Notes: generated by a model from the sequence alone, not told the origin. Positions 44,715-54,984 are shown, numbered from the stretch's first letter. The stretch is DNA of 64,000 bases from Manis javanica (GCF_040802235.1 NC_133172.1:61139613-61203612), one strand, 5' to 3'. Program-made: numbers and translations.

Positions 44715-45008
44715 ATGACCCAACGCGCTGGCAGGCGCCGGAGCTCGCACATGCGGCCGCCGCTCCAGCCGCCCGGGGCCCGCCGCCGCCGCCGCTGCGT
44801 TCCGGGCGCGCTCGCCGCGGCGCCGCCGGGGGCCTCGGCAGGCCGGGGGGCGCCCCTGCGGGCGGCCGAGCGCCCGCGCCGGCCGCCCGCCGCCAAACTT
44901 CGCGGCGCGCACACATGCTCCAAGTTGGGCGCGGCGGCGGCGGCGGCGGCGGGCGCTGAGCGCGGCCCGGGGCGCGCAGGGGCCGGGGCGGGCGCGGCGC
45001 GGCCATGA
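44715..45008 (+). other. Possible upstream ORF overlapping the main start by ATGA
   Basis: A 97-codon frame whose TGA stop shares bases with the main ATG (positions 45005-45008). Its own ATG context is weak, with T at -3. Whether it lies in the mature leader is not known. The peptide is Arg/Ala/Pro-rich and shows no domain, as expected of translated GC-rich leader. Confidence 0.3.
44932..44952 (+). repeat. (CGG)7 trinucleotide run in the probable 5' UTR
   Basis: Seven uninterrupted CGG units lie 53 bases upstream of the start codon. Confidence 0.9.
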
Positions 45009-47329
45009 GCGGGCGGCCGGCGCCGGTCTCCCGCAAGCAGCGGCTCATGGCAGCCGTGGGCGAGCGGGCGGCGGGCGGCGTGGGCGGCGGCGCGCCGCTC
45101 TCCTGCTTCATCTGCGGCGGAGGCATCGGGCGCGGCAAGGAGCTGAAGCTGCAGGTGAAGCAGCCGGCGGCGGCGGCGGCGGCGGGCGCGGGGTCCCCGG
45201 CGCAGCCCTTCTTCCCGTTCCTGCAGCAGCAGGAGCCGGCGCCCGGGGCGCGCGAGCTGTGCCCGGCCGACGGCTGCGTGCTGGTGTGCGCCGTGTGCCG
45301 CTGCTTCCTGGGCGAGCAGTGGGCCGCCTTCGAGCGCGCCCGCACGCCGGTGGACAAGCGCATGTACTGGCTCAAGCGGCCCCACCAGTGCGACGCGGGC
45401 GCGGGCGGGCGGCGCGGGGGCGCCGGGGCCCCCCGCGAGTGGAACGTCGCCTACGCGCTGGGCGGCGCGGCCGGCGACGACGACGACGACGAGGACGCCG
45501 GCGGCGGCCCCGGGTCCCGCGCGGCCGCCGAGGACACGCGGGACTCGGAGCTGTCGGAGCTGTCGGACACCGATCCCCTCTCGGAGCCCGACCCGGCCGC
45601 GCGTGACGCCGCCAGCCCCCTCCGGGACGGGGCGCCGGCGGCGCGGGCCACCCCGGGGCCAGGGGCTCGCGGGGGCCGCTGCCAGGAGTGGAGGCCGGTA
45701 CCCGGCCCTCCTCTGGGACAGGGCGCGGACGCCCCCGCGCAGCGGGAAGTGGAGGAGGAGAGGGTCCCCTCCAAGCTCCGCGTGGACGGGGAGCCCAAGA
45801 CCGGCGTTAGGCGCAGGCGGAAGGGCGCCGGAAGGCACTGGGTTCCCGAGGCCCGGGCCAGCGTCCTGAGAGGCATTCAGGACCCTTGGCCAGTCCCTCC
45901 AGTCCGAGTGGCCCCTGCAGATGGAGTGAGAGGAGCCCCTTCCGGCCGGGCCGCCAAGACCCCCGAGAGCAGACCGCTGGGGGAGACTCGCGCGGGCTAC
46001 TGTCCGTCTGAGGACAGTGACATCAACATTACCAGCGAGGAAGAGGACCGCAAGGAGCAGCCTCTCCCGGGCCCCAGAGAGAAGGAAAACGGTAGCCGTG
46101 CCCCCTGGGCTCCCCTGGAGAGCCGGACTGCGCCACCAGGGGGCCTTTGCTGCTACATCTGCGGGGCAGCCCTGTCCCCAGCCTCGCAACACCAGATCCA
46201 CGTGCAGAAGCAGGAGAAGCTGGCGCAGGCCCCCTTCTTCCCGTTCCTGTGGCTGCACAGCCCGCCCCCCGGGGCGCAGCCCGTCAGCGAGGGCGGCAGC
46301 ACCCTGGTGTGCCCATGCTGCTTCTCTTCCCTCATGCAGCAGTGGCAGAGCTTCGAGCTGGCCAGCGTGCCCGTCCTGCAGCGGCTGTACGTGGTGCCCC
46401 TGAACAGCCACGCCCCCGGCATGGCCTCCAAGGGCCGGCGCCTGCCCCGGGAAGAGGGCCTGCCCGCTGGGGCCCTGCCAGAGGCCTGCTACCTCTGTGG
46501 GGAGGACTGTACCCAGGACTCCCGGACCGTGGTCTCCAGGATCCTCAATGGCAATGCCCGGGGCTCCATGCACTTCCCCTTTCTCAGCCTCCTGCCCTGC
46601 CCCCCCAATGCCCGGGGCCCCAACAAGCGCTGTGAGGTTCGCAGCTGCCCCAAGTGCTTCAGCGTCCTGGAGGACGTCTGGGCCCTGTACCGGGCCTGCC
46701 AGAACGAGGAGCTCATCACCTCTGTGCAGGGCTTCCTGGGCAGGTACCACCAGGCCTTCTCTGCCTCTGACCACGCCCTCACCGAGCCGCCCGCGTCCGC
46801 CCAGGGCAGCCCGGCATCCGTCTGCTATACCTGCGGGGCTGAGCTGGGCCCCGGGAAGGAGTTCCAGCTCAATGTGAACCCCTCCGGCCGCTCTGGCGAG
46901 AAGGAGCCCTTCTTTCCCTTCCTCACAGTCTACCCGCCTGCCCCGCGTGCCAGGCCTGCCGATGCCACCGGCCTGGTGGCCACCTGCGTGCTCTGCTACC
47001 ACGACCTGCTGGGCCAGTGGCTGCAGCACGAGGCCCGCAGCGTGCACCACGCCGTCAGCGCCTGGTCCCGGCAATACCAAGTGGAGACGTTCGTGTGCTT
47101 CTTCTGCCAGCAGGAGAAGAAACGCTGTCTTGGGCTGAAGGCCGTGCGGGTGGCCCGGCTGCCCTTGTTTCTCTACACCTTGCGAGCGAGCCACAGCCTG
47201 CTAGTGGACGACGGGCGGCAGCTGATCATTGGTGCCTGCCTCGAGTGCGGGACCCTGGTGTGTGCTGGCCATGGGCTCGCCCGCCAGGGACCCACGGGCT
47301 GGAGCTCCCCGGTGGCAGCTGTGATGCAG
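45005..47329 (+). CDS. First coding exon of a multi-CxxC, FPFL-repeat protein (gene incomplete)
   Basis: The exon encodes 775 residues and stops in phase 0 at a CAG|GTAAGG donor. The start is the first in-frame ATG after an in-frame stop at 44957-44959, with G at -3. Seen in the protein: Cys-pair modules at residues 32-122, 381-465, 494-581 and 606-692, each reading CxxC, then (F/H)FPFL, then a second Cys pair, then in three of four a QW; a diverged fifth unit is at 696-755. A six-residue Ala run (55-60), an Asp/Glu run (158-163), two acidic Ser-rich stretches (178-197, 334-350) and an Arg/Lys cluster (269-273) lie between them. I do not recognise the family and give no symbol. Inference: each module binds zinc as a treble of Cys pairs, and the basic cluster may direct the protein to the nucleus. 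Reality as a gene is supported by the CpG island, the regular internal repeats and the donor. Later exons lie outside the window or were not recognised. Confidence 0.9.
45098..45370 (+). other. Protein module 1 (CxxC-FFPFL-CxxC)
   Basis: Residues 32-122. Cys pair C34/C37, then an Ala-rich insert, FFPFL at 69-73, C95/C98 with extra C86, C91 and C100, and QW at 105-106. This copy has the longest spacing between the first pair and FFPFL because of the Ala/Gly insert. Confidence 0.8.
45167..45184 (+). repeat. (GCG)6 run coding for alanine
   Basis: Encodes Ala 55-60 between the first Cys pair and FFPFL of module 1. It is a likely site of length variation. Confidence 0.85.
45392..46144 (+). other. 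Disordered acidic/proline-rich linker
   Basis: Residues 130-380 between modules 1 and 2 are rich in Gly, Ala, Pro, Arg and Asp. Two acidic serine stretches (178-197 and 334-350) look like casein kinase 2 substrates, and RRRRK at 269-273 is a possible nuclear localisation signal. Function is inferred from composition only. Confidence 0.6.
46145..46399 (+). other. Protein module 2
   Basis: Residues 381-465. C383/C386, FFPFL at 411-415, C436/C439 with C438, QW at 446-447, then a hydrophobic stretch ending LYVV. Together with module 4 it is the clearest copy of the repeat. Confidence 0.8.
46484..46747 (+). other. Protein module 3, diverged
   Basis: Residues 494-581. C495/C498, HFPFL at 523-527, C548/C551 with extra C543, and a VW at 558-559 in place of QW. 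The Cys spacing is kept while the aromatic positions differ. Confidence 0.75.
46820..47080 (+). other. Protein module 4
   Basis: Residues 606-692. C607/C610, FFPFL at 636-640, C661/C664 and QW at 671-672. The segment after QW ends in a Tyr-containing helix-like stretch as in module 2. Confidence 0.8.
47090..47269 (+). other. Protein module 5, strongly diverged
   Basis: Residues 696-755. C698/C701, then LPLFLY in the place of FFPFL, then C745/C748 with C753. It could be a fifth zinc-binding unit whose end is completed by the next exon. Confidence 0.5.
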
Positions 47330-47335
47330 GTAAGG
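47327..47335 (+). other. Splice donor of the first coding exon
   Basis: CAG|GTAAGG matches the mammalian U1 consensus at every position. If it is not used, the frame reads 30 more residues to a stop at 47420-47422. That tail has no Cys pair or resemblance to the modules, so splicing is the better reading. Confidence 0.85.
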
Positions 47336-48669
47336 CGTCTTCGCATCTCATCCTCTGAAATCCGAACTGGGAAGGAAGTGATGTCCCTCTCTGTTCCTCT
47401 GCTGGGGAGGACTTCACAGTGATTCTGTGCAGTGCGTTCCAGCAGGAGGTGCACTCCTTGGGACCCTGGGCTGGGGCTTGGTGAGTGTGTTGGCCCGGCT
47501 GGGACCGGAGGCTTGTGGCGGGTCAGAGGAGCTGGGGGCCAGGAGAGGACTTGTGGAACAGGGCACAGCAGAAAGCAGCAGGCATGGGCCCGAACTTGAG
47601 TGTGTTTGTGGCAGAATCTATCAAACAGAGGAAGTGTGGGGCATGTCTGTCATCCGCCTGATAACATTGGTAATTAGTCCAGCCCTGCAGGTCAGCAAGA
47701 GGTCTCTGTACTTGCCCAGTTTGAAACACATCAGAGGTGGAAGTTCCTCTCCACTCCAGCTCCCGAGTGCAGCTTAGCTTTTCCAGAGTTTTCCACCCAA
47801 GTTCACACTTCTCCTTTGAGATTCTCTGGTTGCTTAACTGCAGATAAAAACAGATTTCCAGATGCAGGGGTTTGGGACCCAGGGGACAGTAGCCTAACCA
47901 GACTTTTTCCCCCAGTGGGAAGAGTCTTTCTTCTCTGCAAGTCAGCTGTGCAGGAGGAGGGCGGGAGGTCTGGCATTTGCCTTGTTTATATGACGCCTGC
48001 CTGCATGCTGCCTGCCTGCCCAGGAGAAGCCAGACGGGACTCCGTTCATTTTGGAGCCGGTTTTGCAAAGGCTGAAGCAGGGCCTGCCCCCCGAGGGTCT
48101 GGGGAAGTAGACATCTGTGAGTTGTGATCACCATCCTGGTCACTGGGGCCATGAATCCTAATTCCCACCAAAGACACACCAGCCTGTTTTAACCAGGCTC
48201 CTGTAGTGGTAGCTGCTGGCAAGGGGCCAGCAGAAGGATGTGTGAATGGGGAAGGACATCTCTGGCCTGTCCACAAATGGTTGTTCCATCCGTTGGAGAG
48301 GTTTCTGATCCTGTCTCCCATGTGTACATGTGTGTGCGTGTATGTGGGGATTCTGCCATTTGGTGTTTCCTCCCTGTGGTTGCATCTATAAAGTCCATGC
48401 TTGCCTCCATAGGTCCATGGCCCCTTGCCTTTAGGCTCTGCCCTGGTTCCTTCTCTTTCGATGTCCCCTCTGGACCTCACAAGCTGTTTTGGGAGGCTTT
48501 GGTGAGATAGCCTCTCTTTCTAAATGGACATGCGCGTCACTGCGGGCTGTGCATGCTGAACCCCTCCCTGGGGCATGTGGCAGTCTGGCCGGGGGATCTG
48601 CTGCTGGGATTCTGAAGAACCACAGTTTCCAGAAGGGCCAGAACCGGGAGGCAAGCCTGGCTTTGGGGG

Positions 48670-48800
48670 AGGATAAACCTTGGTTCTGATCCTGCCCTTT
48701 CTCTTAGTGACTGAGTGCCTAGGAGTATGTGTTTTATCTTCCCTGAACTCATTTCCTTGGCCTGGGAGTGGAAATGTAGATCTCCTGACTTGAAGGGCTG
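48670..48800 (+). repeat. MIR SINE, decayed
   Basis: ctgatcctgccctttctctt followed by ctcatttccttggcctggga. Confidence 0.6.
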
Positions 48801-49209
48801 GATGAGAATGAACTGGGGCATTTGGATGCTTGAAATCCTGGGACAGAATCTCTTAGGGTCAGGTAAGTTCTCGGCAAGGCTCCCAATTTGCAGGGTGGGT
48901 ATGGATTTTAGGCTTGGTGATGGTGCCCGGTGGGGTAATGTCAGGCCTCGGTGTTTTCTGTGGAGCATCTGAACTGTGGTGACTTTCCTCCTGTGGATTA
49001 GCTTACTCCTCAGGAGGTGATGAGATGCCAGCGGTGGCCTCAGCTGATAGGGACGTCAGGAAACCACAGAAGCTGCAGTTCCCAGCCCAGCGGGGGGCAG
49101 GCCGGAGCCGAGGGTAGCCCCGTGTGGATGAAAACGCAAGCTGGTGTTGGCCCAGATGTGCACAGCATGCATTTGGGAAGGCTGCATGTCACCCAACTTG
49201 GGCACCTTT

Positions 49210-49400
49210 TCTAAAGCAAGTTGTTTTCTTTGCTTCTGACCGTGGCCCTATGTGGCCCTATTAGTCCCACTTCACAGATCAGGAAATTGAGACTTAGAGA
49301 AGTGAAATGACCTGGGTGCCTGTCATACGGCCAGCAGGTGGCTGAGGTGGTCTTGAACCCAGGTCTTCTGATCGCTGAGCCCTTTTGCATTGAGTGCTGG
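49210..49400 (-). repeat. MIR SINE
   Basis: Antisense cttcacagatcaggaaattg and gtcttgaacccaggtcttct. It contains a CTCF-like core. Confidence 0.85.
49331..49345 (+). promoter_or_regulatory. CTCF-like motif inside a MIR copy
   Basis: CCAGCAGGTGGC matches the first 12 positions of the CTCF consensus. The last three fit poorly. It lies in an inverted MIR. Confidence 0.3.
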
Positions 49401-49754
49401 ACAGAGATGGAGCCTTGGGAGATGGGCAGGATTTGCTGGGGGGCGAGGGGTAAGGTGGGATGAAGCGGGCAAGGCTGGAGTGCATGAGAGGCCTTGAGCC
49501 CAGGAGGAGGAGGCCAGGCTAGAGTCGAAGGCCCTGGAGAGCAGTAAAATGTTCTGCAAAGAAGGAAGGCGTGCAGTAGCCTGGGCAGGGACCCAGCCCC
49601 GGTGGTGGGCGAGACCATGCTGGTGTGGTCTCGGAGGCGGCAGTGTGGGTCTCAGGCTGCACAGCAGAGCGAAGGAGAACCCCCATCTGGAAGGCCGCCT
49701 GACTGATGGTCAGGAGAATGCCAGAAATGCAGCCTTCTGCCCGCCCGCCCTCCC

Positions 49755-50080
49755 GTTCATTCAGCAAATATTTATGGAGCGCCTACTCTGAGCCAGGCAC
49801 TGTTCCAGATGCTGAGGAACTGATGGCAAGTGCGGAGCCCTCAGTGTTGGGGGCGGGGGGATGAAGGGCCGGCTTAGAACACAGCTCTCTGCAGAGGGGG
49901 AAGCCAAGCAGGATGAGGCTGGGGCCAAGCACCAGGGTGGCATGGGGAATGGGCACACGAGGCAGGAGCCAAAGACAAATGAAAGAGTTCCCGGCAGGGG
50001 CTGCCAGGGGCAGGGCAGCCTCGGAGCCACAGGAGAAGGGTCTCCTGAGGCCACCTCCTGGCTCCGTGATTCTTACATAC
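49755..50080 (+). repeat. Ancient dispersed repeat, 5' part
   Basis: gttcattcagcaaatattta and gagccaggcactgttccaga. The rest is strongly decayed. Confidence 0.55.
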
Positions 50081-50484
50081 ATACTCTGTCTCTCTGTGGT
50101 GTGTGGTTTGAGGATTTGGGAGGGGTGGCTAGGGACATTGGAAGGTGGCCACAGGGAAGCCACTTAGCGGGGACAGTGTGTTCCAGGACCTCATCTTTAC
50201 CACACCAGTTGTTTCCTAATAAGTGTTCATTCATTAGTGAACACTTGAAATACTAAGCAAAAAAACATAGGAGAGAGGAGGTGTCCCAGGAGCCCTCTGG
50301 ATTGTGTTGGTGGCGTTTCTCTCCAGCCGAGTTCCTCGCCCCAGGAGAGCACCTGCTCTGTAGCCACATGTCTGAGCTGGCTGCCTGGGTGGGGCTGTGC
50401 CGGAGCTGGGCTGGAAAGGCTGCAGCTCATTCTTCTGGGGGCCTGGCACCCCTTCCTACAGGAGGAACCCCAGCACATGGGAGG

Positions 50485-50650
50485 CTCTGTGAAGCCATGG
50501 AAAGACCCTGGCTTGGCCTTAAGACAGACCTGGTTTCAGTCTTCATTCTGCTGGGAGCTGGCTGTGTGACCTTGGGTAAGATTCTTGCCCTCTCTGAGCC
50601 TCAGTTGCTGCATCTGAGAAGTGGAGATAGTCATTGCCTGGGAAGCGTCG
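50485..50650 (+). repeat. MIR SINE
   Basis: agctggctgtgtgaccttgg and cctcagttgctgcatctgag. Confidence 0.85.
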
Positions 50651-50834
50651 TGATGTGAGAGCAGCTGGTGTACAGGAGGGATGTGGGATGCCTGCCTGCC
50701 TCCCTCCCTCCCTGAGGTACCCACAGGCTCTGACATCTCAGCCTCTGTCCCCCACCTTTCTGCTGGGGCCAGGGAATGGTCTTCCCTCCTGTCAGAGCTG
50801 GGGGCACAGCTGGCCAGGCTGCCAGAAACGGCAT

Positions 50835-51065
50835 CTGGGGACATGATAATGGCAATGGTGCTTTTATGGACGCTTTCCACGTCCCACACCTCATGGGTAC
50901 TCATGCTTGGAGAGACCCCATGACAACCCTCTTTTCCGAAGTATTGCTCTCCCATTTCACAGAGGAAAAAGGAAGTCCAGAGAGGTCAAGGAGTTTGCCC
51001 AGGTCATTCAGCATTGGACGTGGGAGTCTGGCTCTGGAGTCTGTGCTCCAGCCTCTATTGTGTCC
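50835..51065 (-). repeat. MIR SINE, near full length
   Basis: Antisense ctcccatttcacagaggaaa, aggagtttgcccaggtcatt and gtctggctctggagtctgtg. Confidence 0.85.
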
Positions 51066-52604
51066 TTGCCTTTCTGTCCCCTCCGGGGCTTCAGCTGTGA
51101 GGGTAGCAGTGCCCTGGAGGTGGCTGGGTCCTAATTTCCTCTCTATGTGCCTCCTCCAATGCCCAGAGCAGCTGAGAGGCAGGAGTTAGCTTGCATGGGG
51201 CAGAGGCTCAGAGAAGCCCTCCCTGGCTGGCTCTGCCGACCCCTCCTTTCTCTGCCCCGTTGATAAGTGGTGCCCTTTGTCTGTACCCCTCACGACTCTG
51301 CCCTGGTATTCAGATTTCCACCGGGACCTCCTGCTGCAGCTGGGAGAAGCCTGCCTCTCTTCCAAGATGGATCTGCAGCAGATCGATTTGCTTTCCTTGC
51401 AAGCCAGTCGGCGGGTGGGCTGCCCTTTCCTCTAGCAGCGGGGTCCGGAGGGCTCTGAGGGGTGGAGCAGCAGCTGTGTGCCTAAACCACGCCTGGCCCC
51501 TGCCTGGGACCCAGCGCAGCCCCTCCAGCGTGGCCCCCAGCCCGAACAGGTGTTGCCCCTGCGGCCACCTCTCTCCTCCCGCGCTGACACAGGAGGCCTG
51601 CAGAGAGCCTCTGTCATCACTCGCCTGTCAGGGCAGCGCTCACATCTGTTTCCCAGTTTCCTGGCTCTCTGCGCCCACCAGCTCCCTGCTCTCCAGGGAG
51701 GGCCTGCCAGCGCTTCCTGCCCAGGTCCTGCCTCATGGGGCACCTGGGCAAGGTGACCGGATGAGGGGACCTTCCAGAAGGTGCTGGGGGAAGCTGCCTG
51801 GCTGGGCTGACGCTGGCACCATCTCCCTGGCCGCAGCTGGGAAGTGACCGGGCTTTGGGCCTCTCTCAAGCTCTGACGGTCTCCTCGGAGGGGAGGTCTG
51901 TGCTTTTCTTGGCGGCTTGGGAGCCATCTGCTCAGAGGATTGAACTTCCCAGACGTGCCTTGTCTTAAACCTGGAGGTGATTGGAATCAGCTGGGGCAGA
52001 AGTGGAGGCAAAGAGTCTTCATAACTCAGCGCTCCCTGGAGCAGGGGGAGGGCGGGGCCGAGGGGCAGCTGTCTTTGGTGAGGTGCAAAGCTTTCTGGTC
52101 CCTTCTGTGCTTCCATCTCCCTGGTTCCCACCCTAGGGAGGTCACCTCTGCACGGTTTGGAGGTTTCAGGCAGTTTTGCCTCACTGGCACGCTTTCTGGG
52201 CTGGGGAAGAGCCCACACCTGGAATTCAGGTCTGTCTTCTTCCCCAGGTTCAGATTCTGGTGGGGACAGTGGAGAGGGATGACACTTATGTTCCCCAGGA
52301 AGAGCATTTAGAATGTTGGCTTCTGTTTGCCCCAGAGCCCCAAGTGGGCGGCTCATGGGGGCAGATGTGAAAGGAGCTTCTTCCCATGTGACTTTGCTCA
52401 GTGTCCCCAGCTGTCTAAGTGAAAGGTCTCATCTTCAGGGTTCCCAGGCAGTTTGCGTGCCACATGTGAGGTCTGACTAACTGATGGCATTGTGTTGAGA
52501 AGGATACTGAGGCTGTATTTGGACTTACTGGGAAAAGATCTAGTGATTTATTGGAATTTATTCTTTTCTGTGGGTGTAGGAATGGGAGAATGACTGCTTG
52601 TTTT

Positions 52605-52935
52605 TTTTATTTTCCTTTTTTTTCCAGCTTTGTTGAGCTCTAATTGACAAGTAACATTGTGTAAGGTTAGGGTGTACAAGGTATTGACTCGATGTAGTTA
52701 CGTGTTCACCAAAGGATCCTTACCGCCGCATCAGCTGCTGCCAACATCCTGTCCTGACCATTTCTTTTTAGTGGCAAGAGCATTTAAGATCTACTCACTC
52801 AGCAACATTCAGGCCTATGATTCGGTATCACTAGCTAAAGTCGTCATGCTGCACATTACATCCTGGCTTGTTCATCTAATACCTGGAAATGTGTGCTCTT
52901 TGACCAGTATTTCCAAATTTCCTGGGGTCTAGGTT
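52605..52935 (-). repeat. L1 3' end (L1MA-like)
   Basis: A T run, then ctttgttgagctctaattga, aagagcatttaagatctact and atgctgcacattacatcctg: the antisense L1 3' UTR starting at its poly-A. Confidence 0.85.
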
Positions 52936-53269
52936 TTAAATTCACTGTATCATGTACGGGCCCCGAGTGCCAAGATACACTGTCCTGCGGAGCGTAACAT
53001 GTTGGGGTTAGAAAGCCTCATGATAATCTTTTTTTTGGGCAACACAACACCAGGAGGACCAGCAAGCCACGCCCTAATGCCACTTTCACTGGTTTTTCTT
53101 TTCAGTAACACAAACGAATGAGATGCATAAGGTTTGAAAGAAATTCTGGCTGTCCTGGGCCAGGAAAGCAGGTCTGCCTCTGCCTCCTGACCCTGCCCAT
53201 GCGCCTACCCCTGTCCAGGGCTGCCCTGGGGAAAATACCCACACAGTCTACCCATCAGCTCAACACAGG

Positions 53270-53640
53270 TGTGCATTTGGTGCTCCGAGGACATGGTGCG
53301 CACTCAGGCAGACCCTGCCCCTGGGTGCTGGTGGGGATGAGGAGCGGCGTGTAGGGACCTGGCTGTGGCTGTGCTGCATATTGAGTTCTGTACTGGGTTC
53401 TGCTGGGTGTCCACAGGAGGGTGCATTAAGGGAAAGCTTCCTGGAGGAGGTGACATCGAAGCTGAGCCCTGAAGACTGAAAAGGGCTCAGCCAGGTCCAT
53501 GTGGGGGTCATGTTCTCCTGGCGGAGGAGCATGTGCAAAGGGCTGGATGTGGGCAGTGAGGTTTGTGGGGTAAGTGAGAACCTTCAATAGCTCTGCCTGA
53601 GGTGGGGGGCGGCCACAGTGGAAAGGGTGGGCAGTATCTG
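53270..53640 (+). repeat. Ancient dispersed repeat, middle part
   Basis: gcttcctggaggaggtgaca, agctgagccctgaagactga and ggagcatgtgcaaagggctg. Confidence 0.6.
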
Positions 53641-53644
53641 GATG

Positions 53645-53790
53645 CGCATTTGAATCAGCTTAATTAGTTTGAATTAAAAAATATCAGTGACTGGGCCCTA
53701 CCCAACCTGTTACATCAGAATCTCTGAGGGGTGGCCCTGGTGGCCCTCATACTTTAAAGCTTCTGGAAGATTCCATTACCTGGGGGGAAG
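53645..53790. repeat. MER5-like DNA transposon fragment
   Basis: gcgcatttgaatcagcttaa, agaatctctgaggggtggcc and actttaaagcttctggaag. Confidence 0.65.
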
Positions 53791-53869
53791 CACAGACGGA
53801 AGGCATCGTAAGCACAGCCCTGGAGTTTGAGACTTTGTAGCTTAAAGGCTGTGGAAGTCAAAGGCTTCT

Positions 53870-54160
53870 GTTTATTTGTTCAGTCTGTCTTTATTGAGCG
53901 CCTGCTGTGTCCCAGGTACTGTTCTGGGCATCAGGGTCCATCAGCGAGCAAACACACCGGGCGCAGGGAGGGGCGGTGCCGTTGGCCAGCAGAGTAGCCC
54001 GGGGGGATGGGTCGGGTGAGGGCCGCCACGCGAACAGCGAGGACGGCCTGGACAGGGGCCTGACGTGGGACCACCCTGAGGGGGCCCAGAAGGGGTCCAT
54101 CCCAGAGGGTGGAAGGTCCAGGCCGGAGGGCCGAGTCAGGCCTCGGCTAACCCTGAGAAG
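53870..54160 (+). repeat. Ancient dispersed repeat, 5' part
   Basis: gtctttattgagcgcctgct and a gtactgttctgggcatcagg block, with a CpG-rich continuation. Confidence 0.55.
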
Positions 54161-54164
54161 ACAT

Positions 54165-54770
54165 TGTTTTGTCTGTTTTTAAATTGAGATCTCATTCACA
54201 TACTATAAAATCCACCCTTTTTGAGCATGCAGTTCAGTGGCTTTTACATGGTAAGAGCTGTGCAGCCACTACCACTCTGGCATCCAGAATGTGTCCGTCA
54301 TCCTAGCAGAGACCCCGTGCCCATTAGCAGTCACTTCCCCTCCTCTCCCAGTGCTGGGCTCCTCCTGTCTCTATAGACTCACCTCTTCCACATTTCCCGT
54401 GAATGGATCCACATGTCGATCGTCTGTGCCTGGTTAATGTGGTGTTTTGTCCCTGGCTTTCCACTCCGCGTGTTTTGGGGCTCACCTGTGCTGTGGTGTG
54501 TGTGTGAGCACTTCACCCCTTTCTGTGGCTGAATCCTGTTCTGTTGGCTGGATGCCCTGCATTTCATTTATCCACCCATCAGCTGATGGACGCTGAGGTC
54601 GCCTACACCTTTCGGCTCTTATGAGTAACAGCGCTTTGAACATTTGTGTATGAGATTTTGCGTGGGCATGTGTTTCATTTCTCTTGGGGAGTCCGGAGAG
54701 GAATGGCTGGGTCCTCTGGTCACGCCGGGTTTAACACTGAGTTATGCTTCCCGTTGAGGGTTTTGAGCAG
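54165..54770 (-). repeat. L1 3' fragment
   Basis: Antisense: agctgtgcagccactaccac, catttatccacccatcagct and gaggaatggctgggtcctct. Frames are broken. Confidence 0.87.
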
Positions 54771-54984
54771 GCAAACGACGTGGTGTGACTCGGGTTTGAC
54801 AAAGTCCCAGGTGTGACTCCTGGAAGCCTAGCTCCTCCAGCTCATCGGCCACAGGCCTGTTGCAGGTCTTCAGGCTTCAGGCATCGGGCTGTTTGAGGCT
54901 GGGAGTTGGTCGTCTCCTCCCTGGGATCAGGGGAGCTGTATCAGGAAGTGAGAACGGGTTTCACTTGCTCTGGGGGCTTTTGAG

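Larger units (their letters stand above)
44350..45800. promoter_or_regulatory. CpG-island promoter
   Basis: GC content and CpG density rise sharply near 44.3 kb and stay high through the 5' part of the coding exon. No clear TATA box is present. An A/T-rich ACAAAATAGATAG at 44503-44515 is only weakly TATA-like. The transcription start is unknown and is probably dispersed, as is usual at CpG islands. Confidence 0.85.

Noticed and set aside
44476-45375. Minus frame of 299 codons across the CpG island
   Set aside because: Proline/arginine-rich product of CpG-island sequence with no domain.
45259-45606. Second plus frame inside the exon
   Set aside because: Arginine/alanine-rich shadow of the main frame.
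44711-47194. Open frame of 827 codons on the minus strand opposite the coding exon
   Set aside because: It mirrors a GC-rich, strongly biased plus-strand exon, where antisense stops are rare. It has no domain and is low-complexity Arg/Gly/Ala/Leu. The plus-strand frame has ordered modules and a splice donor.
51315-51435. Possible acceptor and short exon-like stretch (gtattcag followed by an open frame)
   Set aside because: The more protein-like reading is not in the required phase 0, and no matching donor was found.
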